From NCBI GenBank assembly GCA_028281925.1, contig JANQIX010000082.1, positions 62,001-126,000 on the forward strand: a DNA stretch of 64,000 nucleotides, in the 5' to 3' direction. Of this stretch, positions 12,155 to 20,782 are shown piece by piece. The first letter of the stretch is position 1; every line of letters starts with the position of its first letter. The notes below the pieces were generated by a model that was not told where the DNA came from, ran no database searches, and saw only the letters and a list, made by a program, of their open reading frames with translations. This DNA comes from Alphaproteobacteria bacterium (lineage in GTDB: Bacteria; Pseudomonadota; Alphaproteobacteria; DSM-16000; Inquilinaceae). A program made the translations under genes and the position numbers.

Positions 12155-14605
12155 CTAGGCGGCCCGGACGTCTTCCAGGAACCGTCTGACCACGGATTGC
12201 AGCGTGTCGGCCTGGGACGCCAGTGCCTCCGAGGCGTTCAGGACGTCGCCCGATGCCCCACCGGTCTGCTGTGCGGCCTCGGTGACACTAACGATCGTGG
12301 TCGTGACGTCCTGTGTGCCGACGGCCGCCTCGGCGACATGGCGCGAGATCTCCTGCGTGGCGGCGGACTGTTCCTCCACGGCGGCTGCCACGGTGGCGGA
12401 GATGTGGCTCATCTCCTGAATGCGGCCGCCGATCTCACGGATCGCCTCGACCGTTTCGTCGGTCGACGCCTGAATGGTGGCGACCTGCTGCGCAATTTCC
12501 TCCGTCGCTTTGGAGGTCTGATTGGCCAGCGCCTTCACCTCCGACGCCACCACCGCGAAGCCCTTTCCGGCATCCCCTGCACGCGCCGCTTCGATTGTCG
12601 CGTTCAGCGCCAGCAGATTGGTCTGCTCGGCGATGTTGGTGATCAGCGCCACCACCTCGCCGATCTGCCGCGCCGCCTCTGACAGCTGCAGCACCTTCGC
12701 GTCGCCCGATTCTGCAGTGGCCACGGCCGATCCTGCGATGGATGACTGATGCGCGACCTGCTGGGCGATCTCGTCGATGGCGCGCCCCAGTTCCTCCGCT
12801 GCCGCGGCAACATTCTGAACATTGCCGCTGGCCTGTTCGGCGCTGGCCGCGACCGCGCTTGTCTGGGTGCTGGCCTCCTCGGCCGTCTGTGAGAGACGGC
12901 TGGCCGTGTCGCGCATCTGGCCGGCCGCGTCGGTGACCGTATGCAGCACGCCAGTCACCTCGCCGTCGAAATCCCCGGCAAGCTGTTCCAGCTGCGCCGC
13001 GTGCCGGTCGCGCGCTGCCTGTTCTTCTGCCGCTGCCGTCGCAAGCTCTTGGTTGCGCAGCATATTGTCTTTGAACACCTGCACGGCGCTTGCCATGTGG
13101 CCGACCTCGTCGCTGCGGCCGATGGCCGGCACCTCTATGCCGGTGTCACCGCCCGACAGCGCGTCCATCGCGGTCGTCATGGCGACGATTGGCCGGGAGA
13201 TGCCCCTGGCGATCAGCACCGCCACCAGCATGCCGGCCAACAGCCCGGCAGCAGACACCACCAGCACGACGACGATCATATGCTGCATGTCGCCGGCGGC
13301 AGACCCCATGGCAGCTGTTGTATCGTCCATCGCAGCCGACGTGTCGTCCATCGCGATCCTGGTGTTGCCGACGGCTGTGGTGGTTTCACCCATCGCCGTG
13401 GACGTTTCCGTCATCGCCGCGACCGTCGCCACCATGGCTTCGGAGGTCTGGCCCATGGCCGTGTCCGTCCCCGTCATGGCGACACCGGCTTGCAGAACCG
13501 CCGTGCTGGCGTCGGTCTCCAGCGCATACCGATCGATGCCGATATCCGTCTGGAACTGAGCCACTCCGGCTGCCAGAACCGGACCGACCACGTCGAGCGT
13601 TCCGGCGATAAGCTCGTTGCGGGCGCCGATCGCGTTGTGGATCTCCTCCAGCCCGGCTTCGTACATGCGCACAGCCTGCATCATCTGCTGGGCTAGAGAA
13701 CGGCGCGTTGCGCTGTAGATGTTCGCCGACAATTCGTCAGAGGCAGCCTCGAACGCGTCCAGTTCCACCAGCGACCGCTCGTAATCCTCTTCCGCATTAT
13801 GGACCAGGTAGCGGGCCGTAAACAGGCGTGCCAGCAGCAGGCGACGCAGCGTCACTCCAGCGTGATACGAAGCGTCAGTGTCGTTGTCCGACCGCGCGCT
13901 TTCCATGATCTCCCACAAGGCCTCCTCGGCGGCTGCGCCCTGCGGAGAGAGAATGGCATCGTAAATCTGGCTGAAGCGCTCCTGCTGTTCGACGACGTCG
14001 GTGAAGGCCTCGCCGTAGGTGCTGACCTGCTCGCGCATGGTCCCCAACTGATCTTGGCGCGTTGGGTTCTCCACAGCGGCCAGGGCTTCATCGATCGCCT
14101 GCAGCGTCTCTTCGTGCGACCGCTGCACCAGATCGATCATCGCCGGATTGTTGGTGGCGATGTACCCCCTGACATGCAGCTGGGTGGTGAGCATCTTCAC
14201 CAGGGCGCGGTTGACGGCGTCAGAGGCCTGGGTGACCCCGCGGTACTCGGCATAGGCGCGCTCGGCATCCTGCAGCGACTGCTGCCCTGCACGCAGCGAT
14301 TCAACCGAGTCTTCCAGCGAACTCTGGGTCTCGTCCACGGCCGATTGCGCACCGTCCAGCGCGCCACTGGCGCCGTCCAATGCGCCTACTGCGCCGTCCA
14401 ACGTGCCGACCGCGCCGCTCAACGTGTCGACAGCGCCATCCAAGGTAGCGACGGCATCGTCAATGGACTGTCGGAGCACTTGCTGCGACCAGGCGCTGAT
14501 GGCGGCAACGACAAGCAGAAGCGCCAGCACGAATCCGAAACCCAGTCCAACCTTCACCCCAATCCGTAAGTTGGCGAAATGGCGCATGCCGGAAGCGAGA
14601 CGCAT
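12155..14605 (-). CDS. Methyl-accepting chemotaxis protein with heptad-repeat periplasmic stalk
   Basis: Full-length chemoreceptor of 816 aa. The start at 14605 is preceded by AGGAG at 8-nt spacing; longer frames lack this. TM1 spans about residues 18-38, followed by a long helical periplasmic domain, TM2, HAMP (ending AVQVFKDN) and a signalling domain with the tip [20 protein letters not shown] and [13 protein letters not shown]. Two low-complexity arrays with seven-residue period flank the sensory part. One is encoded at about 14,261-14,443 (LDGAVGT-like units, about nine copies). The other is at about 13,270-13,510 (TAMGETT-like units, about ten copies) just before TM2. They would make long coiled-coil extensions. 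No C-terminal CheR-binding pentapeptide is seen. Divergent from the protease gene. Confidence 0.95.
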   Translation of the reverse strand: MRLASGMRHFANLRIGVKVGLGFGFVLALLLVVAAISAWSQQVLRQSIDDAVATLDGAVDTLSGAVGTLDGAVGALDGASGALDGAQSAVDETQSSLEDSVESLRAGQQSLQDAERAYAEYRGVTQASDAVNRALVKMLTTQLHVRGYIATNNPAMIDLVQRSHEETLQAIDEALAAVENPTRQDQLGTMREQVSTYGEAFTDVVEQQERFSQIYDAILSPQGAAAEEALWEIMESARSDNDTDASYHAGVTLRRLLLARLFTARYLVHNAEEDYERSLVELDAFEAASDELSANIYSATRRSLAQQMMQAVRMYEAGLEEIHNAIGARNELIAGTLDVVGPVLAAGVAQFQTDIGIDRYALETDASTAVLQAGVAMTGTDTAMGQTSEAMVATVAAMTETSTAMGETTTAVGNTRIAMDDTSAAMDDTTAAMGSAAGDMQHMIVVVLVVSAAGLLAGMLVAVLIARGISRPIVAMTTAMDALSGGDTGIEVPAIGRSDEVGHMASAVQVFKDNMLRNQELATAAAEEQAARDRHAAQLEQLAGDFDGEVTGVLHTVTDAAGQMRDTASRLSQTAEEASTQTSAVAASAEQASGNVQNVAAAAEELGRAIDEIAQQVAHQSSIAGSAVATAESGDAKVLQLSEAARQIGEVVALITNIAEQTNLLALNATIEAARAGDAGKGFAVVASEVKALANQTSKATEEIAQQVATIQASTDETVEAIREIGGRIQEMSHISATVAAAVEEQSAATQEISRHVAEAAVGTQDVTTTIVSVTEAAQQTGGASGDVLNASEALASQADTLQSVVRRFLEDVRAA

Positions 14606-14828
14606 GGGGATGACTCCTGTTACGATGTCGGCCACTCTGCACCACAGTTCTCGCCCTCGTCCGACGGCAAGCGGCCGATACGGAAACGCGAGGCCGCTGT
14701 GTGGCGATGCAGTTCTGCGATGCTTGACTGAACCTCGATCCGCGCCAGTTCATGGCCCGAACCAAACGGCGACTGCCCAGAGGATAGGCCGGCAAAGATT
14801 TCCAATTGGTTTCAATATGGGAAGGCAT

Positions 14829-15632
14829 ATGTTAAGAGTGCTATCAAAAGTACCCCGGCAGTTCGGCTTAGGACTTCTACTGGTCGCACTGTTGCCGACT
14901 CTTACACTCGGTCAGTTGGCGTTGGCTCAGGACATTCGGTTGCCTGGGATTGCCGGCCAGGATGATCGGCGAATGTTGGAACCGGACCAGTGGCCATGGA
15001 CGGCCATCGGGCGCATCAACCGGGCCACCGGAGGCTTCTGCACGGCGACATTGGTATCGCCTCGCCACGTCCTGACGGCGGCTCATTGCCTCTGGGATGA
15101 TCGGCTGGGCCGCTGGACCGCGGTGGCGGATCTGCATTTCGTCGCAGGCTACGCGCGGGGAGAGTATCGCGGACATGCCTTGGCCACCGGCATACTGACA
15201 GCATCGGACTACGAACCCGCAGCCGACGTGAATCCGGAACGCATTGCCGGCGACTGGGCCGTAGTGGAGTTGGATCGGGAACTCGACATTCGACCGGTGC
15301 CGCTGCGGGTCATCGCCGCCGATGCACTTCTTGACGCGGCTGTTGCCGGACAGGTGCTGAGGGTGGGCTATAGCCAGGATCGGCCGCATCTTCCCACCGT
15401 CGTCGGCCCCTGCCACGTGACGCGGATGGTCGAAGATCCCGCGCTGATCATCCATCAGTGCGACGCAACAATGGGCGATTCCGGGTCGCCGCTGCTGATT
15501 CACAACAATGGAGAGGCGGCAGTCTTGGCGGTGCATTCCGCCGTCGCCACGGTCAGCGGCGATACGGTTGGATTGGCCGTCCCGGCGCGAACTTTCGCTG
15601 AGCCTGTTCTGGCGGTTCTGCCAAGGCAGTAG
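14829..15632 (+). CDS. Secreted trypsin-like serine protease
   Basis: S1-family peptidase of 267 aa with the full triad: His86 in LTAAHC, Asp142 in GDWAVVELD and Ser218 in GDSGSPL. A signal peptide (hydrophobic core about residues 11-33, LALAQ cleavage region) marks it for export. Cys pairs near His86 (C71/C87) and around C195/C211 match the usual disulfides. I place the start at the ATG at 14829, with GGAAGG about 4 nt upstream. An ATG at 14817 in the same frame is possible, while the much longer upstream frame runs antisense through the chemoreceptor start. Short for a regulated protease and without PDZ domains, so it is not a DegP type. Substrate unknown. Confidence 0.88.
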   Translation: MLRVLSKVPRQFGLGLLLVALLPTLTLGQLALAQDIRLPGIAGQDDRRMLEPDQWPWTAIGRINRATGGFCTATLVSPRHVLTAAHCLWDDRLGRWTAVADLHFVAGYARGEYRGHALATGILTASDYEPAADVNPERIAGDWAVVELDRELDIRPVPLRVIAADALLDAAVAGQVLRVGYSQDRPHLPTVVGPCHVTRMVEDPALIIHQCDATMGDSGSPLLIHNNGEAAVLAVHSAVATVSGDTVGLAVPARTFAEPVLAVLPRQ

Positions 15633-15658
15633 GCATGTGCGCTTCTGCCCGGGCGCGG

Positions 15659-15940
15659 TCAGAAGCGACGGGTTATCGGCAGTGTTCCGCAGTCCTGCTG
15701 GACGTGAAGCAGAATGAGACGGTGGTGAAGAGCCAACAGACGCTCTGCGCTGTCCGTACGTTGCGCCGCCGCCGGGCTATAGCTCAGCAGCTGTATCCGG
15801 TGCTGAGCCAGCAGTTCCGATGTCTGACGAATGGCCGCCGCAAGAGCGTCGCAGCTCAGGTCCTGTGCCGCCCCGGCGGGCAGAGCGGTGCCTGCCGTGC
15901 CGACCGTAGCGAGCAATGCAGCAGCAAGCCAATTACGCAT
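15659..15940 (-). CDS. Small secreted protein, unknown function
   Basis: Encodes 93 aa: a clear signal peptide (MRNWLAAALLATVGTAG followed by an AGAA cleavage region) and a mature part of about 68 residues with two cysteines (near residues 30 and 83) that could form a disulfide. The mature region is mostly helical by composition and ends in a basic RRF. AGGGAGG lies 5 nt before the ATG, which makes this short frame credible. It faces the protease gene convergently, 26 bases apart. I do not recognise the family. Confidence 0.7.
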   Translation of the reverse strand: MRNWLAAALLATVGTAGTALPAGAAQDLSCDALAAAIRQTSELLAQHRIQLLSYSPAAAQRTDSAERLLALHHRLILLHVQQDCGTLPITRRF

Positions 15941-16118
15941 CCAGACCTCCCTGGAAACACGAATTTAAAGTGTCATTCCGAATTCGCTAAAATGTCGTTA
16001 AAGATTTGTGGGCCTGCCCCATTCCAGATCTTGAAACAAGTGGGCAGTTTGTTTTGCTTTGCCATGAAGGCGGTGTAATCTCCAATCGACTGTGGGCGAT
16101 GGCGTCGGGAGCGGGGGA

Positions 16119-16478
16119 ATGGCGGTGCGGCTTTCGGTAGGTTGGCGACGGTCTTTGGTCTGCGCGCTCTTGGCGATGGCCGTTACCGCCTGTGCCAAGC
16201 AGTCCGAGCAGCTATGGCCAAGCGTCGCGCTCGTGCCGTCGGATCGCTGGACGGCCGAAATCCCGGCCCGCGGGCCGCAGTGGTGGGATGCATCGATCGA
16301 CGTGCGCTCGGACGTCGTCGACGGAACCGCAGCGACCATCATCAGCAGCCGGGTGGAAGACAGGCCGATCACCGTCCATTACCGGGACGCGTCGGGCGCT
16401 TACCAAAGGATCACGCTGCAGCCCGGCGAATCCATTGCCGTAGCGTCTCCGCCCGGCGATGTCTTCGCCATCATCTGA
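16119..16478 (+). CDS. Small lipoprotein, unknown function
   Basis: Predicted lipoprotein of 119 aa. The N-terminus is basic then hydrophobic and ends in the lipobox VTAC, giving lipidated Cys25. The mature part is a compact, probably beta-rich domain with no recognised family. GGGGGA stands directly before the ATG at 16119; an upstream in-frame ATG at 16092 lacks this. It lies 77 bases upstream of the CAP-domain gene on the same strand, so the two may be cotranscribed envelope proteins. Confidence 0.7.
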   Translation: MAVRLSVGWRRSLVCALLAMAVTACAKQSEQLWPSVALVPSDRWTAEIPARGPQWWDASIDVRSDVVDGTAATIISSRVEDRPITVHYRDASGAYQRITLQPGESIAVASPPGDVFAII

Positions 16479-16555
16479 AGCCGCTGTCCTCCGGTCTGGC
16501 GCGATCGGCGTCGGCTGCGCTCCCGACAGCCTGGGGCGTGGAAGGTCCAAGGCCG

Positions 16556-17089
16556 ATGCGTTGGCTCCGTCTCACCGCTAGCTGCCCGTTGCGGCAGGTG
16601 TTGGCGGCGGCCGTAGCGCTGGTCTGCCTCACAATGCCGCTTTCCCTGCGGGCCGACACCGGCGCTGCCGGTGGCGCCTGGCCGGACTTTGCGCTCAGCA
16701 TGGTCGCCGAAGTGAACCTGGTGCGAGAGGCCGTGGGCGTACCGGCCCTGGCGCTGGACGACCGATTGGCCCAGGCGGCCCAAGCCCACTGCGAAGACAT
16801 GGCGGCGAACGATTTTGCCGGGCACCGTGGTTCAGATGGCAGCTTCGGGCCAGAACGTGGCCGGCGTGCCGGCTATCCAATCCGGATGTTCGGCGAGAAT
16901 CTGCAGATGGGTCACACAAACCCGCAGGATGTTGTCGCCGCCTGGATGGAGAGCCCGGCACATCGCGAGAATTTGCTGCGTCCCGAGGTCGTTCACGCCG
17001 GCATCGGCCACGTCTTCCTTCCCACGGATTCGGGGCGTGCGCGATACGGCCACTACTGGGCGCTGGTCGTGGCTGCGCCGCTGCCCTGA
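16556..17089 (+). CDS. Secreted CAP (SCP/PR-1) domain protein
   Basis: A 177-aa exported protein of the CAP superfamily. A signal peptide occupies about residues 1-33. The CAP core shows NLVREAVGVPAL, then His90 in FAGHRGSDGS, Glu114 in FGENLQMG, His136 in SPAHRENLL and a closing GHYWAL with His166. These are the conserved cavity residues. Bacterial CAP proteins have varied or unknown roles in the envelope or secretome, so no activity is assigned. The ATG at 16556 is chosen because the signal peptide follows it immediately; the open frame extends further upstream across the lipoprotein gene in another frame. Confidence 0.85.
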   Translation: MRWLRLTASCPLRQVLAAAVALVCLTMPLSLRADTGAAGGAWPDFALSMVAEVNLVREAVGVPALALDDRLAQAAQAHCEDMAANDFAGHRGSDGSFGPERGRRAGYPIRMFGENLQMGHTNPQDVVAAWMESPAHRENLLRPEVVHAGIGHVFLPTDSGRARYGHYWALVVAAPLP

Positions 17090-17205
17090 CTTGTGCAGCG
17101 CCTTGTATCGGAATGGATGTCTGTCCGGAGGCACAAGGCTTCGTTAACCAATTGTTGTCGTAATGACCCGATGATGCACCTTCTTCCCTCTAACCGATCG
17201 CAGAG

Positions 17206-18573
17206 ATGAACCAAACGAGCAGCCCGTCCGGCGAGCCCAAACGTGAGAGAATGACCCAGCAAGAGCTGGATGAAATCTTGCGTCAGCATCGCAATTTCTT
17301 ATCGCGACGGGGCGGCAGTAGGGCGCGCTTGCGGTTGTATGATCTTTCTCATTTAGATTTTTCGGGTCATGACCTCAGCGAAGCAGATTTTACAGCTGCC
17401 AAGCTTTTCGGCGCCCGGTTGACCGGCACAAAGTTGACGATGGCCAACCTTTATGGCGCCGATCTTCGGCTCGCGAATCTGCGCCGGGCGGAGCTCTCGA
17501 ACGCTGACATGCGCGGGGCCTGCCTGCGTGGTGCGGTCCTGAGTGAATCCACGATGATCAACACTGATCTTCGCGACGGCGTCATCGTGACGCCCGGCGA
17601 AGAAGGCGAACTGAAGCCGATAAGCTTTGACGTCAGCATCACGGAGCTGACCTGCGCAAAGATCGACGGCGCAAACATGACCCGCGCCAAGCTGGCCAAC
17701 GCGTTCGTAATGCAGACCGATCTGACTGACTGCATCCTGCGCGATGCCAAGCTTGTAAGGACCAACCTGACCAATTCGGTGTTGACCGGGTGCATTCTGG
17801 AAGGTGCGGATCTGACCGAAGCCAATCTCACCGGGGCCGTCCTCAGCGGTGCGGACCTGACGGGGGCACGGATCGTCAACACCAACATGACGAACGCCGA
17901 CCTTGTCGGCGCTATCTACGAGTCCTCCCTGCTGGAGGCGGCCGTGATGACCAACGCCAAGGTGTCGCGGCCAGCCGAGAGCCTGCGTCGTCCGCTGGAG
18001 GAGATCCTGCGGCTGCACGCCGAATGGGTGGACAGCAACGGCAAGGTGGGCGAACGGGCGGACCTGTCGTCGCTGGATCTGTCCGGCCATTCGTTCGAGC
18101 GGCATAACCTCGCCGCTGCCGTGATGCGGCATGCAAAGCTGACCGGCGCCAATCTGCGCGATGTCGGCTTCGCCATGGCCGATCTCACGCTTTGCGACCT
18201 GCGTAACGTCGATCTGCGGCATGCCGATCTCAGGGGGGCCAGCCTGCAGCGCGCGTCTCTGTCTGGCGCCAAGATGCACCGCGCCCGGCTGTCGCCGGTG
18301 CGGATCACGGCCGGTAACGCGTTCACATGGCAGGCCAACCTGCTTCGGGCCCGCCTTAACGACGCGGACCTCACCGAAGCCGACCTGCGCGGCGCGCAGC
18401 TTCCCTTTGCCAACCTTACCGGTGCCGATCTGAGGGGCGCCAACCTGATCGGCGCCAACCTGCAGAACGCGGATTTGACGGGCGCCAGTGTCGAGGGATG
18501 CAGGCTGGACGACGCCGATCTTTCCGGCGTGCAGGGGTTGCGCCCACAGCGCGGGCCAGCCGGGCAGGGCTGA
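17206..18573 (+). CDS. Pentapeptide-repeat protein, two tandem modules
   Basis: A 455-aa protein built of A(D/N)LXX five-residue repeats that fold into right-handed quadrilateral beta-helices. Two modules are visible. Each is headed by a related helical segment: LDEILRQHRNF (residues 21-31) and LEEILRLHAEW (264-274), each followed by a similar DLS-LD-SGH run. Module 1 spans about 45-255 and is interrupted at about 128-150 by a non-repeat loop. Module 2 spans about 285-445. There is no signal peptide or membrane helix. Some family members mimic DNA and protect gyrase, but nothing here shows that role. It is followed by dapF after 74 bases. Confidence 0.9.
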   Translation: MNQTSSPSGEPKRERMTQQELDEILRQHRNFLSRRGGSRARLRLYDLSHLDFSGHDLSEADFTAAKLFGARLTGTKLTMANLYGADLRLANLRRAELSNADMRGACLRGAVLSESTMINTDLRDGVIVTPGEEGELKPISFDVSITELTCAKIDGANMTRAKLANAFVMQTDLTDCILRDAKLVRTNLTNSVLTGCILEGADLTEANLTGAVLSGADLTGARIVNTNMTNADLVGAIYESSLLEAAVMTNAKVSRPAESLRRPLEEILRLHAEWVDSNGKVGERADLSSLDLSGHSFERHNLAAAVMRHAKLTGANLRDVGFAMADLTLCDLRNVDLRHADLRGASLQRASLSGAKMHRARLSPVRITAGNAFTWQANLLRARLNDADLTEADLRGAQLPFANLTGADLRGANLIGANLQNADLTGASVEGCRLDDADLSGVQGLRPQRGPAGQG

Positions 18574-18647
18574 AGCGAGCGCCGCCGAGGCGGAGTCTCG
18601 ATTCCCGCATTGGACAGGATCGGCCGTCCGTCCATATAACCTCGGTC

Positions 18648-19493
18648 ATGATCATACCGTTCACCAAGATGCACGGCCTCGGTAACGATTTCGTCGTGAT
18701 CGACACGCGCGCCGACGGCTGGTGGCCGCAGCCTGCAATCGCCCGGGCCATCGCCGACCGGCGGCGGGGCGTGGGCTGTGACCAGATCCTGCTGCTGACG
18801 CAGCCCGAAAATGCCACAGCGGCTGTGCGGATGGTCATCCTCAATGCCGACGGAACCGAAGCGGAGGCCTGCGGCAACGGAACCCGATGCGTCGCCCATC
18901 TGTTGATGCGCGAAACCGGTGCCGACACCGTCGCGGTCGAGACTCGGGCCGGCCAGTTGTCCTGCAGCCCTGATGGCGATCACGTCACGGTCGATATGGG
19001 ACTTGCCGAGACCGAATGGTCCGCCATCCCGCTGGCCGATCCGGTCGACACTCTACACCTGCCGGTGTCGGAGGGGCCTCTGGCCGACGGGGTCGCCGTT
19101 GCCATCGGCAACCCCCATGCGGTGTTCTTCGTCCACGATGCCGAGGCGGTCGATCTGACGCGGCTGGGTCCGGTTCTGGAGACCCATCGCCTGTTCCCGG
19201 CGCGCGCCAACATCGAAGTGTGCCATATCGCCGGTCCGGACCGTCTGCGCATGCGCGTATGGGAACGCGGGGTAGGCATCACCCAGGCCTGCGGCTCCGG
19301 CGCCTGTGCAGCCGCCGTCGCGGCGGCCCGTCGCGGGTTGACGGGCCGCCATGTGGCCGTCGAGCTCGACGGCGGCCCGCTGACCATTGAGTGGCGGCAG
19401 GACGGGCGCGTCGCAATGACGGGTCCGGTCGCCACCAGTTTCACGGGCGCGTTCGATCCGGCTCTGCTTCTCGCGGCTGCAGGTGCGGCATGA
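18648..19493 (+). CDS. dapF: Diaminopimelate epimerase
   Basis: Cofactor-independent epimerase converting LL- to meso-diaminopimelate for lysine and peptidoglycan synthesis. The 281-aa product starts MIIPFTKMHGLGNDF, the normal family N-terminus. The two catalytic cysteines are Cys75 in EACGNGTRC and about Cys215 in QACGSGAC. The start at 18648 discards 50 upstream codons that overlap the pentapeptide gene. The TGA overlaps the next gene's ATG (ATGA), so dapF and mtaB are translationally coupled, an arrangement common in alphaproteobacteria. Confidence 0.97.
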   Translation: MIIPFTKMHGLGNDFVVIDTRADGWWPQPAIARAIADRRRGVGCDQILLLTQPENATAAVRMVILNADGTEAEACGNGTRCVAHLLMRETGADTVAVETRAGQLSCSPDGDHVTVDMGLAETEWSAIPLADPVDTLHLPVSEGPLADGVAVAIGNPHAVFFVHDAEAVDLTRLGPVLETHRLFPARANIEVCHIAGPDRLRMRVWERGVGITQACGSGACAAAVAAARRGLTGRHVAVELDGGPLTIEWRQDGRVAMTGPVATSFTGAFDPALLLAAAGAA

Positions 19494-20782
19494 CCGGCGC
19501 ACCCCGTATCATCACCTTCGGCTGCCGGCTGAATACGTTCGAGAGCGAGGTGATGCGCCGGGCCGCGGCTGGGGCCAGTCTTGGCGATGCCGTCATCGTC
19601 AATACCTGTGCAGTGACGGCGGAGGCCGAACGCCAGGCCCGCCAGGCCATTCGAAAGACCCGCCGCGAGCATCCCGAAGCCCGCATCATCGTCACCGGCT
19701 GTTCGGCACAGATCGATCCGGCGCGTTATGCCGCAATGGCGGAGGTCGATCAGGTCGTCGGCAACGCGGCAAAGCTGGACCCGGCATCTTGGCCCGGTGC
19801 CGCCGATGCCCGTGTGGTGGTCAACGACATCATGACAGTGCGGGAGACGGCGGGGCATCTCGTGGACGGCTTCGACGGCCGGACGCGCGCCTTCGTCCAG
19901 GTGCAGACCGGCTGCGACCACCGATGCACCTTCTGCATCATCCCGTTCGGGCGTGGTCCTTCCCGGTCGGTACCGGTGGGAGAGGTGGTCCGGCAGGTGC
20001 GAGCCCTTGTGGAGGCCGATTGCCGCGAGGTGGTGTTGAGCGGCGTCGACATCACGTCCTATGGCGGTGACCTGCCGGGGCGCCCGAGCCTGGGCCAGCT
20101 TGTCCGTCGCCTACTGACACAAGTGCCGGAACTGCCGCGCCTGAGGCTGTCTTCTCTCGATCCGGTTGAAGTCGATGAGACGCTGTGGCGTCTGATCGCG
20201 GAGGAGCCGCGGTTGATGCCCCATCTGCATCTCAGTCTGCAGGCCGGTGACGACTTTGTGCTGAAGCGCATGAAGCGGCGCCACGGCCGTGCCGACGCCG
20301 TAGCCTTCTGCGAACGGGCGCGGCGTCTCAGGCCCGACATCGTCTTCGGCGCGGATCTGATCGCAGGCTTCCCGACCGAGACCGAAGCCATGTTCGACCG
20401 CACGCTGGCGCTGGTGGAAGACTGCGGGCTAACCTATCTGCACGTGTTCCCCTATTCGGAGCGTCCAGGCACGCCGGCAGCACGTATGCCGTCGGTGCCC
20501 AAGCCCGTCAGACGGGACCGTGCGGCGCGGCTGCGGGAGGCCGGCGATGCGGCGTTGGCCGGTTTTCTCCGCTCAAGGGTGGGCAGTCACGCCCGTGTGC
20601 TGGTTGAGACCGAAGGCTCTGGGCGGACGGAGCAGTTCGCACCCGTGCGGATCGATGGTCTCCGTCCCGGGGTCTTGGCAGACTCGGTGATCGTCGCCGC
20701 CGACGGCCATGCGCTGCTGGGCCGCCCCTGTCAGCCGCCGGGCGATGCCTCGGAGTCTTCGTCGGCGTCCGGCGGGATGTAG
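19490..20782 (+). CDS. mtaB: tRNA t6A37 methylthiotransferase MtaB-like radical SAM enzyme
   Basis: Methylthiotransferase of 430 aa, most likely converting t6A37 to ms2t6A in tRNA. The N-terminal domain supplies Cys12, Cys40 and Cys71 for the auxiliary [4Fe-4S] cluster. The radical SAM motif is GCDHRCTFC (Cys142, 146, 149), followed by the HLHLSLQAGDD segment typical of MiaB/MtaB/RimO enzymes. A TRAM-like C-terminus follows. The start is set by the 4-nt overlap with dapF. MtaB rather than MiaB is inferred from the dapF neighbour and the short N-terminus. In many relatives ftsY follows directly, but here it is 29 kb away. The 3' end overlaps the convergent Sel1 gene by 52 bases. Confidence 0.9.
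   Translation: MTGAPRIITFGCRLNTFESEVMRRAAAGASLGDAVIVNTCAVTAEAERQARQAIRKTRREHPEARIIVTGCSAQIDPARYAAMAEVDQVVGNAAKLDPASWPGAADARVVVNDIMTVRETAGHLVDGFDGRTRAFVQVQTGCDHRCTFCIIPFGRGPSRSVPVGEVVRQVRALVEADCREVVLSGVDITSYGGDLPGRPSLGQLVRRLLTQVPELPRLRLSSLDPVEVDETLWRLIAEEPRLMPHLHLSLQAGDDFVLKRMKRRHGRADAVAFCERARRLRPDIVFGADLIAGFPTETEAMFDRTLALVEDCGLTYLHVFPYSERPGTPAARMPSVPKPVRRDRAARLREAGDAALAGFLRSRVGSHARVLVETEGSGRTEQFAPVRIDGLRPGVLADSVIVAADGHALLGRPCQPPGDASESSSASGGM

Noticed and set aside
13270-14443. CRISPR-like array in the second chemoreceptor region
   Set aside because: The periodicity is 21 bp, units diverge gradually and encode heptads in the chemoreceptor frame; there are no spacers of constant size.
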